The position numbers were made by a program, and so were the translations under genes. DNA of 64,000 bases from Brachypodius melanocephalos (taxonomy: Eukaryota > Chordata > Aves > Passeriformes > Pycnonotidae): NCBI GenBank assembly GCA_013398615.1, contig VZSR01000514.1:2661790-2725789 (forward strand). Reading direction: 5' to 3'. The notes beneath the pieces were generated by a model. The model did no database searches. It was not told the origin of the DNA and saw only the letters and a list, made by a program, of their open reading frames with translations. Positions 52,901 through 61,363 of this stretch are shown here, in pieces. The stretch's first letter is position 1, and each line of letters begins with the position of its first letter.

Positions 52901-55900
52901 GATTACACACAAATATTATAACCTACAGTTTTTCAGTCCAAATTCTCTCAAAGTCCTTTAGTTTTTTGCCACCACTATTACTTTAGTGCTGGAGCTGTGA
53001 TCAGTTTGTCATCTAAGCAGTTCTTTTCCCTGTGACTTTTATACATATTTTATACATATTCTGAAAGAAAGGTAATATTGGTACATTTGCTAACTAAAAT
53101 TACAAAGGAAAAAAAAAAAACCAACCCAACAAAAAACTAAAAAACCAAAACCAACCAAAACAAAAAGACCCTCCAAAACAAAAACACCAAAAGGAACTCT
53201 GGGCCTTACAAAATAGCTGGGAAGAATATGTTTAGTCCTCCAAGAAAATAAGTGGAATGAAGTTGAATGGCTTAGCCTGACTGACAAATATAGTTAAAAT
53301 GCAAAAAAAAACAGAGAAAAGAAAATGTAATTAATGTTACATGTTGTTACCTATATATCCCAGAACCTGGAATAATTTTGATGGATGAGCATCTAGAATA
53401 AAGATGTGTCCTTCTGTAGCTCTTGCAATGAGGAACTGGCCACTCTGATCATAACTAGGTGAAATGCAAATCCAAGTAGAAATCAATTCAATACAGTCAA
53501 TACAAAGAGTCAAATAATTTCACTCTCATAACTTGCTGACTTCACTGAGTGCATATACATAAATTTCAGCTTCTGGGGTTTGAAGGTTTAGGGCCAGATA
53601 TAAAGCCCAGTGCCATGAGTGCAGCTTCTAACTGAGTGGGTGGTCAATCTAAAGCTGATCATACCCCACAGCAGTCTGCATTAACATCTTTGTGAAGTCA
53701 GAATTTCTTTTACATTCTCTATTTTGGAAATAAAGCTCTTACACAGATCTTGACATTATTTTGAAAAAAACACATCTTTGCATTGATTTAATTTTTAACA
53801 AGTTGCTCTCTGTATCTATTTTTAAAGTTCTGTCTTAGGTAGCTGTGAAAAGGGATACATTTGAGTCTCAACAGGCAGATTTATTCAAAATCCATTCTAT
53901 CTTTTGCAAAGTAGAGTAAAATACTCTCAGATTTTTCAATAATTGGAGGGGGTGGGGGGGAAGGGGAACAAAAAGCCCCAACCAAACAAAAAAAGCCTTT
54001 TAGATCACTAGAGTTCATTACAAGAGGACTGATAATCTCCAGAACTTTAAGTAAATGAATAATTAGCAATGGTAATAAAATTCCACCATATAGAGAGAGA
54101 GATGACCAAAAAGGCTTAAACTTCACAAAACCTCAAATTATTACTCAGTGAGAAAAAACCTTCTAAAGTCAGATACATGGAATAGTGCATAATTACTGCA
54201 TTTGGTGATTTTCCAGAAAGGATCTTATACATTAGTATCTTTTGTGTTCAGTTAAACCTTCTTAAAATACAGATTTGTTACATTTTTCTCATATAAATCC
54301 TGCTACTATCTCCTCCAAACAATTCAGAATATGTTGAAAAAATGTAGCAGATGTTAAAATATTTTAATTTTTTATCTGTAGATTAAAAAATATCAATTTT
54401 TTTTTGTTCAACTAATATCATTACTCAAGCAATAAATTGACAATATGTCTACCCTACTACATACTTACTGCAAAGATAGCACTGGAAGTTTGCAAAGAAA
54501 AGTTCTGTGAACAACCCGTGGAGCTTCAGCTTTGGTAACATCAAGGAAACAGATTTGACCTATTTGGGTCCCTACAGCAACACTGTTGGAGGAGGGACAG
54601 CAAGCCATAGAAGTTGCCTGGTTGAGAAGTAGAAGATACTTAACAGTTCAACATATTTTTATATATTATGCTGTAAGGATGCAATTTCCTTTGCTATCTA
54701 AAAGTCCCTAAAATTTGAAGAAGAAACCCCAAGTGGTTTATATAAAAAACATGATTTTAACAAAGAAAGTTTTTAGAGATGCATCTATGCTTGGTAGCTA
54801 CACATCAAAAATTAATTCTGTTCTTTCCAGAGAAAAACTAAGCATTATATCCACTCTCCAGATTTTAAGTGAAAGAAGTTTCATCTAAAAAAACAGTGAG
54901 TGCACTGTTTTGTGTACATCTGTTATAGAAACGGATTTTTTTCTTTACCACGTCAGATTTCAGGGTTTGAATGCATCTTAAATCAGGGCAAAGCATTAAC
55001 AGTTTGAAACACTTTTATCAACCCAATTCTTAAAACCTGTGTTTCATTATCAGTCAAGGTATTTAGCTTTTATACTTTTGAAACTTTTCTGTTACTCATT
55101 AAAAAGAAAAAAAAAAGGAATGCCATAAAAATTTAGATATTTTTTACAAAGACGTGTTTAAAGATGCATCACGAGGACATCTGGCTGAAATGTTTCCTCT
55201 GCTTTGTAGTTAAGATAAACACATGACAGGATTAGCTTGGGGGAACATTCTGAAACATAATCTTTAAATCTCATCCATGGGTTGCTCAAAGACAATACTG
55301 AGCTTTCCTCAGCACTGATTGATCCAGATTTGTGGAATATTATGCTGTCAATTGAAAAATATAGAAAATTTTAAGTATCAGTCATGATATAAGCTCCTGG
55401 TTACATATACCTCAATACCAAGGTTTAGCTTGCTGAGGAAAGTTCCATCTTCCAAGGACCAAACTTGTACTTCACCTGAAATTGTTACAGACTGTTGAAG
55501 AGAAAAAAACAGAGACAGAAGAGGATGAAATAACCAAATAGTCTGCAAGTGATTAGTGATCTCCTATAGAACATAGATTCAACTAATCGCTGAGCAAAGC
55601 AGATTAAAGGTTACTAGTTTCACTTGGGATTATTTAGCTTTTCGTTAAATCCAGGTGCTGCAAGGTACACCTGCTTAAGGACTACTTTCAATAATTTTTG
55701 TGCATTCCTGCAGCTTGAAGCAGAATGAGACGATTTAGGGAAATTTTTGTTAGCTTGATCAATATTAGCAGTCCTGCCATTCTGCCAGCAATAGAACAAC
55801 AACCTGCTTATAATTTTATTTGCACAGGAAAGGCCATGAGGAGAGGTCTTGTTTTCTCACATGAAAAATGATGGAGATCAAGACAATACTTGAGTTCTTC

Positions 55901-58900
55901 CTATATCCAGGTAATTTTGTAATTCCACAATTACAAGTTAGTAAGGCTTACAAGAAGTTAGGCTAGAGATCACTCAGCCATCACACTGCTCATACAGAAC
56001 CAGGTAAAATTTAGCATTCCTGTGCTAATGGTGAACAAAGAGATTCAGCCAACTTAATAGACTATCACCCCAGGTTTACTAGGCTGGCTACCTGGAGAAT
56101 TCATGGCCTGTAAATGACTTTAGCCAAAATATGTCTTGCAGGAGTAAAAGAAAATGAAAAGCAAGGAATTCCTAAGAATGGACATGTGCATGAGTAAGAT
56201 CTTCTTTGTCCCTGGACCCAGCACAGAGTTATCTCTCAGGATGTTCCAATCTGTGCAGAGGGCTGAAAAGACAATTTAGTAGCAATTGCCGGACAACATC
56301 AGTTCTCTGAACTGAATCCATCTTTTTTTCAGCTATCTTCCTGAACAATCTAAGTCACACAAATCAGCAGCAGAACCAATACAACCTGCATTCCAAGGGA
56401 AGTTCTGGCCCTTTTATAGACTATTGCTGAATGAATGCCATTTAGTTCCTTAATGAGAAGTTACATAACTGTAACAAATATCAGAACAATCCTGATTTCT
56501 GCAGGGCTTTTCATTTTATGCCTTAGCAACATATTGGTTACCTGAAAAGAGCCACTATTCTATATGAGAAATAATACAATTTCTTACCACACAGTAGTTG
56601 TTCCCTGGAGTAAGAAAATCAGCTGCCAGAAAACAACTGCTGGATGTGTCCAAGAGTTTGACAACTTCTCCACTCCGGGCAGGTCTGTAACTATAGACTG
56701 TCCCCTGACAAATAAAGAGAAACAATCCATCACTGGACTATGAAACTTTTCATTAGAAGCTTTCAAAGACCTCAAACCTTCCCCCTCTGCCATCTTTCTG
56801 AGCTTCACTCTTTGAACTTTTATACTTGACTCTAACCTGAGGCAAAAAGTGCCCAGTCAGATTCATCTGAGTTTAGTGGACTATATTAATTTACACTGGC
56901 TGAAGATGATGTTAGTTCCTTTCACAGTGCTCCAGCTAGCCATATTTTCAAGAAGTTTTGTTTCTCAAACTTGCTTAAATAAAATAATTTAAACACACCC
57001 AATTTCATGTTACTTCAGAAATGAATAAATATTCTACACCAACACAAAACTTCATGTCTGTATAGAGAACAACTCTACTGTAGAGTCACAGTAGGTCTGA
57101 TATACCCAAGCGACACTTTTCTCCATGTGCAGCCACACATCACGCCTGGAATTCATCTGCAGGAGATCCATGACTTGGACACATCAGAGACCCTGAACAT
57201 GTCCTCAACCGTACACAGAAAAGGATTTCTGTTGGGAAATCTCAGCATTAGGTACTTTATATTCCCCCATCTGTAGGAGACAATTGTTCTGTGCTACATT
57301 AAAAGTCATTCCAATTTTCATTAAAAACACAGAATGGACTATGTTCACCTCTGATATGATTTGTTGACGTGTGTAATTACATTAAACATTTTGTACTAAT
57401 ACTATCAGCATATTCATACAGAATCCCAGGAATATACCATTATGTCGTGCTGTTATCTCAAATGTTGTACCTGGTCAGTGACAAGCAGCAGACTGGTGTA
57501 ATCAGGAGAAAATATGAGGCTGGATATGGGTTGTGAGATATCAGCACAGATTTTTATCTCATATTGCAGATCTTTGATGTGATAAAAGATTAAAATGCCC
57601 TCCTGTGCAGAAGAGTAGAAATACACATGAGGTCTATGTCACTTGTACTACCTGGCAAACTGAACAGCAAGATCTGAAAATCACTAGAGCAGCAGCGTTT
57701 AACTACATCCCATCCCCAATGGTTCATTTATCTTTAGTATGTTTAAATCAAAAGGACTCTAAATTGAGATAATAAATGTGTTGAACATGAAGGTGTTCTT
57801 TAATACAATTCTTAGTGACAGTCCATGTTTGATAACAACAGACTCTCTCATTAGACAATGCTTTAGATTTCATATTGCTGTTTTTGAGACAGTGTAAGAA
57901 TTTGTTCCCCACTTAAGCAGGAATGTACAACGACATTTTAAGATTGGGTTAGATATTGAGTTAGATTTTGCACAAAATAATTTGGCAATTCTATTGGCCA
58001 TTTTCTCTCCTTTCCTATTTTTTGTTCATACTTCTTTTCTGTTCCTTTACAATATTCTTAAATAAAACCAGAATTGTCCTCTTTTATTGCTTCTTTGAGT
58101 ACAGAAATTGAATCTTTTCAAACTCTGCTCTCCTGTGTCAAGCCTTCACAAAGTAATATAGTCAATACCACAGAGGAACTTGATAGTCCTGCAGCCCCTC
58201 ACTTTTTCCTAACTCCTGTCTTTGCAGTGAATTCTGCAAATATACTCCATTTGAATGTAGATTTTCAAACACTCAGAGTAAATTAAAAGCATAAAGGATG
58301 CCTTACATGTCCAGCTGCATACAGGCCCTCATTACAAAATGCCATGGCAAGTAAAACTGTTTTTTGCAGATTGCTTGGTTTGCCACCTGAAAGCACAAAA
58401 CCAACATAAAATATCAAATTTAGTTTACTTCAACAGTGTGTTGCAACTCCAAATCTGGGATAATTTACTATTTATTTGTGAGTAAAAGGATCATAGAGTC
58501 ATTTAGATTGGAAGGGATCCTACAAGTCCTCTAATCTAACCTCATGCTCAGCACAGAGCAAACTTCAAACTCAGAACCAACTTCAAAGTTGGATTATGTT
58601 GTCCAGAGTCATATCAGCCAAGGTTTGAATATACCCTAAAAATGATAATTCCGTATCTTCTCTGGGCAACTTTTCCTAATGTCTGACTACCTTCACAGTG
58701 CAAGTATTTATTTCCTAATATATGCCCAGAATTCCTGTTGATGCAAACTGTGTTGTTTGGTTGTATCTTCTCTGTAATCTTTCATTGGATAGCTAAAGCA
58801 ATGGTAAAATCCCTCATTTGCTTTTCTCCAGGCTGAACAAACACAGTTTTCTCATACCAGATTTGTGTGTCAGACTGTAACAACCTTTGTGGAAATGGGC

Positions 58901-61363
58901 TGAATTTCATCCATTCTATCTTTTTTGTACTGTGGTGCCCAAAACAAAGTGTTTGAAACAAACCCCTAAATCCTAACTCAGATAAACAATGAGTGATTGC
59001 AATTCTAAAGAAATACTAAAACTAAGCAGTAGGGAACCTCTTCTAGCACCACTTATTCCAATTTAAATTAGAACAAATGAACAGAATTTTTTCCACTGCC
59101 ACTGTTTCTCCTGAGGCTTTTAATTTGGCTGTCTCTTAGCATAAAAGCTATTAATCTTTTGTCATGTAAACACACATAAGATTGCCAACAATGTGTCTTA
59201 CAGAGGCCAGTGTGAGTTTTTCTAACCAATGCCAGCTGTACTCACATATTACTCCCAGACATCAGCACTGCTGCCTAAAAATCTATTAGCTTCATTTGAA
59301 CATGGAAATACCTTTCTTTTTCTGCACTTCTCTACGAACATAGGACACCACATCTGTTACTTTCTGCATGAACTCTGCACAAAAGAAAACAATTTATAAT
59401 GTCAATCTTGTTTGTAGGTCAATACTGCAATACAAGTCAGTTGTATTCCAATCTACTGAACATAAGGCCAGGTTCAGTATGCTAAGTAGAAAAATGTGCA
59501 TTCTTCCTCAATATCTACCATTTCTGCCATCCATGGCACTGAGCAGGCACAGTTCTGTTATTCAGTTTACAGCTGTAAAAAGGAGATAACATGGGCTTGG
59601 CGTGGAGAGTGGTTCAGATGCAGATTTATCTTCCTTCTAGTACCAAGTTATGGTATTCTTATTTCTAACAATGATTTTTTTTTTTAAGATGCACTTACAA
59701 GGAAAATTCAGCCACTCTGAAAGCAATGCCTAAGTGAAATGTTGTGGCTGCTTATCATTTTGTTTGCAACACCATATCAGGAATTCAGCATGTGCTTAAA
59801 GCTGGCCATGCACTTGAGCATTCTGCTAAATAGATAGAGATTCCAGTCCATTTAAAATTAAGCATAAGCTTCAGTATAATAAAAATACAAAGCATTTTGT
59901 TATACAGTTTTAGGACAGGACCCAAAGACAAACACACAGGCCAAGAAAAAGGCCAAATTACCAATATTCTTGTTGCCTTTTACTCAACTGACAAAAACAG
60001 TTCTAGTCACACCTCAGGTTTTTATTCCTTGATGATTTTGCAACCCTTGGTTTGCTAAATTTAACAGCCTGATAGTTTCAAAAAGAGAAATAATGTTGGT
60101 TTGTTAGGTTGTTTTAAAAGCAGCCTTCCATTTTGGTGTTAAATATCAAAAATAAAGTCAGGGTTCTTGCTGCAGCTTAAAAAATCATGTGCTATATGTA
60201 ACCATAAGAAAATAAGCTTACCAGGAGATTATCTATTACCACTAATTCAGTGTTTATTAGGCAAACATTTCTATGCTGGGGAGAAATATATTCAGAATTC
60301 AATACACAGATTGCCTAAGCAACAATTTCTGCTGGCTGTGTCTCAGCATCCTCCATTTAGAAGCCCTCTGAATGGGCACATAAGGGTAGTGGCATTTAGC
60401 AGAGGAGACACCTCAGGATTCCCAGAAAAAGAAGGTCTGAAATGGACTGCCCTTGACATGAAACTTTAGTCAATCATAGCCTGCTAAAGGTCCCCATGAA
60501 AAAAGACAGGTGGAAATACATATAGGGCACACAAACCATGTGGGTGAGCTGCAATCAATCAGAGGTCCTCCCATTCCTGAATAAATTAAAACCAGATTTC
60601 TTTGTTTGAAGCCAAAGATATCTTCTGTTCACTCTTCTGTTCACTCTCTCATACGTTCTGCAGTAAAGCCTGGCAGTGTTTGCAGCCTTGTTTTAATTAT
60701 AAAATAGTCCATGTAAGAGCTAGCACTAAGGAATGCTAATAAGCCACATTGCTTCAGGTTTGTTGTTTTTTTTTTTTTTTGAAGACTCAAGAGCCCTCAA
60801 AGATCACTTCTAACTTTATCTAACATGGCAAATGAAGACTGTCCAACATTTCATGCAAAATAAAATAAATTGCTGGTACTTAACTAATAGCACTCCTGGA
60901 ATTATTAACTGGACTCCTGAAATTATAGCTAATTTAATCAATTTTGATGTATTTACAGTTTGGTTTGTTTGTTTTTATCTGGTTTTTTTTTTCCTCAAAG
61001 GAAAATGAAAGTCAGTTATTGGGTGTTAAAAACACCCTCACAGAATCTCAAAAGACATTCTCATATATTTACTGTACTAATAAAAAAATTAGGGTTCTAC
61101 AAGACAGCCTTGTAATTTCTGTAAGGTACCCAATAGAGGAAGAGAAGAAAGCACAAAAAGCTTTCACCAATCTACTTTCTTCCCTGCTCGAATGACACAC
61201 ACTCAGCTATTTCTTACCAGGCGGAGCTTTTTCTTGAAGAACAGAAACACTGTATTGCTCAGCATCAATTGCCAAAACATATCCTTCTTTACAGCCCATG
61301 AGTATTTCTGAGGTTGCAGTCCAGCAGTGGGCAGTGGGATGCACTGAAGTCTTAACACAATTT
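31430..61363 (-). CDS. CFAP43: CFAP43 (WDR96), 5'-partial, 34 exons
   Basis: CFAP43 is an axonemal WD-repeat protein that works with CFAP44 in the tether/tether-head structure of inner dynein arm f. In people its loss causes sperm flagellum defects. Coding order on the minus strand is 61363-61218, 59374-59312, 58386-58307, 57602-57471, 56704-56588, 55491-55411, 54617-54469, 53454-53351, 52307-52167, 51387-51218, 50491-50339, 49871-49741, 49048-48901, 48294-48226, 47457-47380, 46911-46786, 46360-46256, 45578-45462, 44829-44623, 43667-43461, 42299-42210, 41479-41402, 40618-40493, 39934-39815, 39732-39625, 38450-38364, 38068-37980, 37612-37411, 36647-36535, 36018-35862, 35006-34842, 33497-33417, 32383-32230, 31587-31430. 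All sites are GT-AG and phases agree throughout. The 4,252 coding bases give about 1,416 residues plus stop, against 1,665 in human. Residues 1-489 are WD-like, the rest charged coiled coil. The N-terminus lies beyond 64,000. An exon hidden in the gap at 47,923-48,108 cannot be excluded. Confidence 0.94.
32230..32383 (-). CDS. CFAP43: CFAP43 window exon 33 (coiled coil)
   Basis: Acceptor AATGGACAG, donor GTGAGT, phase 0 to 1. Encodes LHKKNVKNHQKKVRELKKCI and NYELSLQLKEMLVSVSERMH. Confidence 0.94.
33209..33263. repeat. TATC/TATACC-type short tandem repeat
   Basis: CCTATCTATATCTATA-like units repeat three times with an irregular period near 18 bases, in the CFAP43 intron between window exons 32 and 33. 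Confidence 0.85.
33417..33497 (-). CDS. CFAP43: CFAP43 window exon 32
   Basis: Acceptor TTTCTTCAG, donor GTAAAT, 27 codons, phase 0. Encodes FLTVHNYETHIAQHLAGMEQ and SLGVMDE. Confidence 0.94.
34842..35006 (-). CDS. CFAP43: CFAP43 window exon 31
   Basis: Acceptor TTTTTTAG, donor GTGAGT, 55 codons, phase 0. Encodes AQGEKKITAMVEFKDFSKGI followed by IQLEWEHKKMKMQIEDLKEK. Confidence 0.96.
35862..36018 (-). CDS. CFAP43: CFAP43 window exon 30
   Basis: Acceptor CATCTTAG, donor GTAATT. Encodes LKEEKMKLQQNVTVQFLLKQ and then GQVELESTQIPDYSDAVLID, closely like human CFAP43 as recalled. Confidence 0.95.
36535..36647 (-). CDS. CFAP43: CFAP43 window exon 29 (coiled coil)
   Basis: Acceptor TTGCCTAG, donor GTAATT, phase 0 to 2. 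Encodes VKWKALALGDMQACLRRRVD and ENEKMKSQLENTFQEL. Confidence 0.93.
37411..37612 (-). CDS. CFAP43: CFAP43 window exon 28
   Basis: Acceptor TGTGTGCACTAG, donor GTACGT. Encodes TPRTETLLDTANPYVKGTAE, then MKAMDELDNPEHRPSGLDQS and WEQFCLARRNKVESEE. A more pyrimidine-rich AG lies about 100 bases upstream (GCTTTTTGCAAG), but using it would break the frame with exon 27. Confidence 0.88.
37980..38068 (-). CDS. CFAP43: CFAP43 window exon 27
   Basis: Acceptor CACCCCCAG, donor GTAAGA, phase 0 to 2. Encodes SLEHGFIKQFIDLPHDLFEE and LLHLYRDRP. Confidence 0.9.
38364..38450 (-). CDS. CFAP43: CFAP43 window exon 26
   Basis: Acceptor TTCCTGTAG, donor GTGAGA, phase 0. Encodes VKGARKILTAKYGVEAYTGP and YRDALHEEK. 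Confidence 0.88.
39625..39732 (-). CDS. CFAP43: CFAP43 window exon 25
   Basis: Separated from exon 24 by an 82-base intron, the shortest in the gene. Acceptor AATTTCACAG, donor GTAAGT, phase 0. Encodes EELKIVNLIYALLLDEELD and ends in a lysine-rich KKKKEK. Confidence 0.94.
39815..39934 (-). CDS. CFAP43: CFAP43 window exon 24
   Basis: Acceptor CTTCCCCAG, donor GTACTG, phase 0. Encodes FLRNEWNKLEASIKETTQNF and EIVRKLSEKKLKSEMAIYQ. Confidence 0.95.
39996..40041. repeat. (TA)n microsatellite
   Basis: An interrupted TA run of about 46 bases in the CFAP43 intron between window exons 23 and 24, with T-run interruptions. Confidence 0.9.
40493..40618 (-). CDS. CFAP43: CFAP43 window exon 23
   Basis: Acceptor TACTTCCAG, donor GTAAAT, phase 0. 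Encodes DIPPPSFISRSEDLWTEEEK and the coiled coil FEEYEKKVKELNEEKEDY. Confidence 0.95.
41402..41479 (-). CDS. CFAP43: CFAP43 window exon 22
   Basis: Acceptor TCCTGGCAAG-side CCAG|GAC is rejected for the in-frame TTGCCAG|GACGAT; donor GTGAGA, phase 0. Encodes DDERSRALDDMMGGVLEIRR and EDILKM, a conserved family motif. The frame stays open for about 84 codons past the donor. Confidence 0.94.
42210..42299 (-). CDS. CFAP43: CFAP43 window exon 21
   Basis: Acceptor TGCCTTCAG, donor GTAATT, phase 0. Encodes IKVEKYMTQEEIEQAEMLAR and LEMERRLAAT. Confidence 0.95.
42381..42757 (+). mobile_element. Solo LTR of an avian endogenous retrovirus (ERVL-like)
   Basis: The block begins GTCCTGGTTTTGACTGGGA, TGGAGTTAATTTTCTTCC, has the TTATTATT-rich middle, then ATCTCAACCCACAAGTTTTC. 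It ends with GTGAGATGGGGCAGTGAGTG, AGCAGCTGTGTGGTACATAG and GAGGTTAAAC. This order is that of a widespread bird LTR family as I remember it. No internal retroviral genes flank it, so it is a solo LTR formed by recombination. It lies antisense to CFAP43 in the intron between window exons 20 and 21. The exact ends and any target-site duplication are uncertain. Confidence 0.85.
43461..43667 (-). CDS. CFAP43: CFAP43 window exon 20 (coiled coil)
   Basis: Acceptor GGTATTCCAG, donor GTGTCT, 69 codons, phase 0. Encodes DIIYKVKTAFNEEFDIVVQK, IQEILEQLELQVEVWEPVL and PERALTVQDSE; highly characteristic of the family. Confidence 0.95.
44623..44829 (-). CDS. CFAP43: CFAP43 window exon 19 (acidic insert)
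   Basis: Acceptor TTTCTGAGCAG, donor GTGATA, 69 codons, phase 0. It begins with an acidic, probably disordered stretch (LEDDSETALSEEEGEKAAEV). It then encodes the conserved SLSSQYGGDTSILYHP and DQKLNQIILLK. The exon lacks a long methionine-initiated frame and is easy to miss. Confidence 0.9.
44955..45300 (+). mobile_element. Old CR1 LINE 3' fragment
   Basis: The plus strand holds diverged CR1 3' sequence: GAGAGATTCCAAGCCTCACTG, GGACTAGATAACTTCC, AAAGGGCTCCTCTAACCTCA and GCTATTCTGAGG. It lies in the CFAP43 intron between window exons 18 and 19 and ends shortly before a T-run. The left boundary is approximate. Confidence 0.75.
45462..45578 (-). CDS. CFAP43: CFAP43 window exon 18
   Basis: Acceptor TTTGAGCAG, donor GTACAG, phase 0. 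Encodes CFHKDCQVSNYPLKERSKEE and LETLKKVLQLKKTE. Confidence 0.93.
46256..46360 (-). CDS. CFAP43: CFAP43 window exon 17
   Basis: Acceptor TCTTGAAAG, donor GTAACC, phase 0. Encodes VRKEIEMQTLSYCYLQDLIK and DCWDVMCVKERAVK, conserved in CFAP43 orthologues as I recall them. Confidence 0.93.
46786..46911 (-). CDS. CFAP43: CFAP43 window exon 16
   Basis: Acceptor TTTAATAG, donor GTATGG, phase 0. Encodes IQKMMHENEHVPNIEKLEHW and the acidic helix EELKQVQEEVEEDVAR; strongly family-like. Confidence 0.94.
46917..46948. repeat. (AAAAC)n microsatellite
   Basis: Five to six AAAAC units lie immediately upstream (in gene direction) of the acceptor of CFAP43 window exon 16. On the transcript this is a GTTTT-rich tract, so length changes could touch the polypyrimidine tract. 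Confidence 0.85.
47380..47457 (-). CDS. CFAP43: CFAP43 window exon 15 (coiled coil)
   Basis: Acceptor TATGTCAG, donor GTGAGT, phase 0. Encodes VMREETTRFANQKEEVQMGI followed by KKLQET. Confidence 0.92.
47923..48108. other. Assembly gap (186 N)
   Basis: A run of N lies inside the intron between CFAP43 window exons 14 and 15. Both flanks are non-coding. Because the neighbouring exons are phase 0, a missing phase-0 exon here would leave no frame trace. Confidence 0.99.
48226..48294 (-). CDS. CFAP43: CFAP43 window exon 14
   Basis: A 69-base phase-0 exon, acceptor ATGTACAG, donor GTACTT. Encodes VTEEDGNVTNTDDMTWIGQK. It is the last exon before the intron that contains the assembly gap. Confidence 0.88.
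48411..48428. repeat. (CAC)n microsatellite
   Basis: About six CAC triplets in the CFAP43 intron between window exons 13 and 14. Confidence 0.85.
48901..49048 (-). CDS. CFAP43: CFAP43 window exon 13
   Basis: Acceptor TTTACCAG, donor GTAAAG. Encodes EIKETEVEEAALYWKSLLEI and a polar linker ending STSKSLP. It marks the change from propeller to coiled-coil-rich sequence. Confidence 0.9.
49741..49871 (-). CDS. CFAP43: CFAP43 window exon 12 (last WD repeat)
   Basis: Acceptor TCCTCTAG, donor GTAGGT. Contains IRSMVFSLDGNFILVNGEND and ALVCLKW, the final recognisable propeller strands before the coiled-coil half. Confidence 0.93.
50339..50491 (-). CDS. CFAP43: CFAP43 window exon 11 (WD region)
   Basis: Acceptor TTTGGCAG, donor GTAGGT, phase 0. 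Contains LLCLSPNSKWLAAAAKDG and VLFIYN, a textbook WD repeat. Confidence 0.94.
51218..51387 (-). CDS. CFAP43: CFAP43 window exon 10
   Basis: Acceptor ATCTTTTAG, donor GTAATT. Encodes NDKYVNERGIFNASDLKKER and, later, NTVYGYCTCAPFICKYHL, a linker plus strand leading into exon 11. Confidence 0.9.
52167..52307 (-). CDS. CFAP43: CFAP43 window exon 9
   Basis: Acceptor CTGCTTCAG, donor GTAAAA. Encodes LADEVLHLSVLSDLKNDLVE and EIFHLSSAIIR. It is less conserved in appearance, but it is open and both split codons (GTA, GAT) join in frame. Confidence 0.82.
53106..53192. repeat. A/C-rich low-complexity tract
   Basis: About 87 bases, almost only A and C, resembling the tract at 9765-9900. It lies in the CFAP43 intron between window exons 8 and 9, about 155 bases before exon 8's left edge on the plus strand. 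Confidence 0.8.
53351..53454 (-). CDS. CFAP43: CFAP43 window exon 8 (WD region)
   Basis: Acceptor TTTCACCTAG, donor GTAACA. Encodes YDQSGQFLIARATEGHIFIL, a propeller strand pair, then the short tail to GYI. Confidence 0.92.
54469..54617 (-). CDS. CFAP43: CFAP43 window exon 7 (WD region)
   Basis: Acceptor CAACCAG, donor GTAAGT, phase 0 to 2. Encodes SMACCPSSNSVAVGTQIGQI followed by CFLDV, then RVVHRTFLCKLPVLSL. Confidence 0.93.
55411..55491 (-). CDS. CFAP43: CFAP43 window exon 6 (WD region)
   Basis: Acceptor CTTCAACAG, donor GTATAT, phase 0. Encodes SVTISGEVQVWSLEDG, ending in a canonical GxVxVW strand of a WD repeat. Confidence 0.93.
56588..56704 (-). CDS. CFAP43: CFAP43 window exon 5 (WD region)
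   Basis: Acceptor ATTTGTCAG, donor GTAAGA, phase 0. Encodes GTVYSYRPARSGEVVKLLD and ADFLTPGNNYCV, closing one blade and starting the next. Confidence 0.93.
57471..57602 (-). CDS. CFAP43: CFAP43 window exon 4 (WD region)
   Basis: Acceptor CTGCACAG, donor GTACAA, phase 0. Encodes EGILIFYHIKDLQYEI and then SSLIFSPDYTSLLLVTDQ, the classic WD 'xxFSPD...LLxxxD' pattern. Confidence 0.93.
58307..58386 (-). CDS. CFAP43: CFAP43 window exon 3 (WD region)
   Basis: Acceptor GCTTTCAG, donor GTAAGG. Encodes KPSNLQKTVLLAMAFCNEG and LYAAGH, a typical WD strand pair completed by exon 4. Confidence 0.88.
58491..58955 (-). mobile_element. CR1 LINE 3' fragment, inverted
   Basis: The plus strand reads as a CR1 complement: GGATCATAGAGTCATTTAGA, TTGGAAGGGATCCTACAAG, then CATATCAGCCAAGG, CTTCTCTGGGCAACTTTTCC, CTCCAGGCTGAACAAACACA and GTACTGTGGTGCCCA. 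It lies in the CFAP43 intron between window exons 2 and 3, in the same orientation as the gene. Confidence 0.85.
59312..59374 (-). CDS. CFAP43: CFAP43 window exon 2
   Basis: A 63-base exon with acceptor TTTTGTGCAG and donor GTATTT. It encodes FMQKVTDVVSYVRREVQKKK, a basic helical insert between propeller strands. Both junctions restore the frame with exons 1 and 3. Confidence 0.82.
61218..61363 (-). CDS. CFAP43: CFAP43 window exon 1 (WD region)
   Basis: Acceptor GAAGCCTAG, donor GTAAGA; enters with one base of a split codon and leaves with one. Encodes NCVKTSVHPTAHCW and the propeller strand ILMGCKEGYVLAIDAEQ. The frame also stays open upstream of the acceptor, so this 5' boundary is less certain than the others. 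Confidence 0.8.
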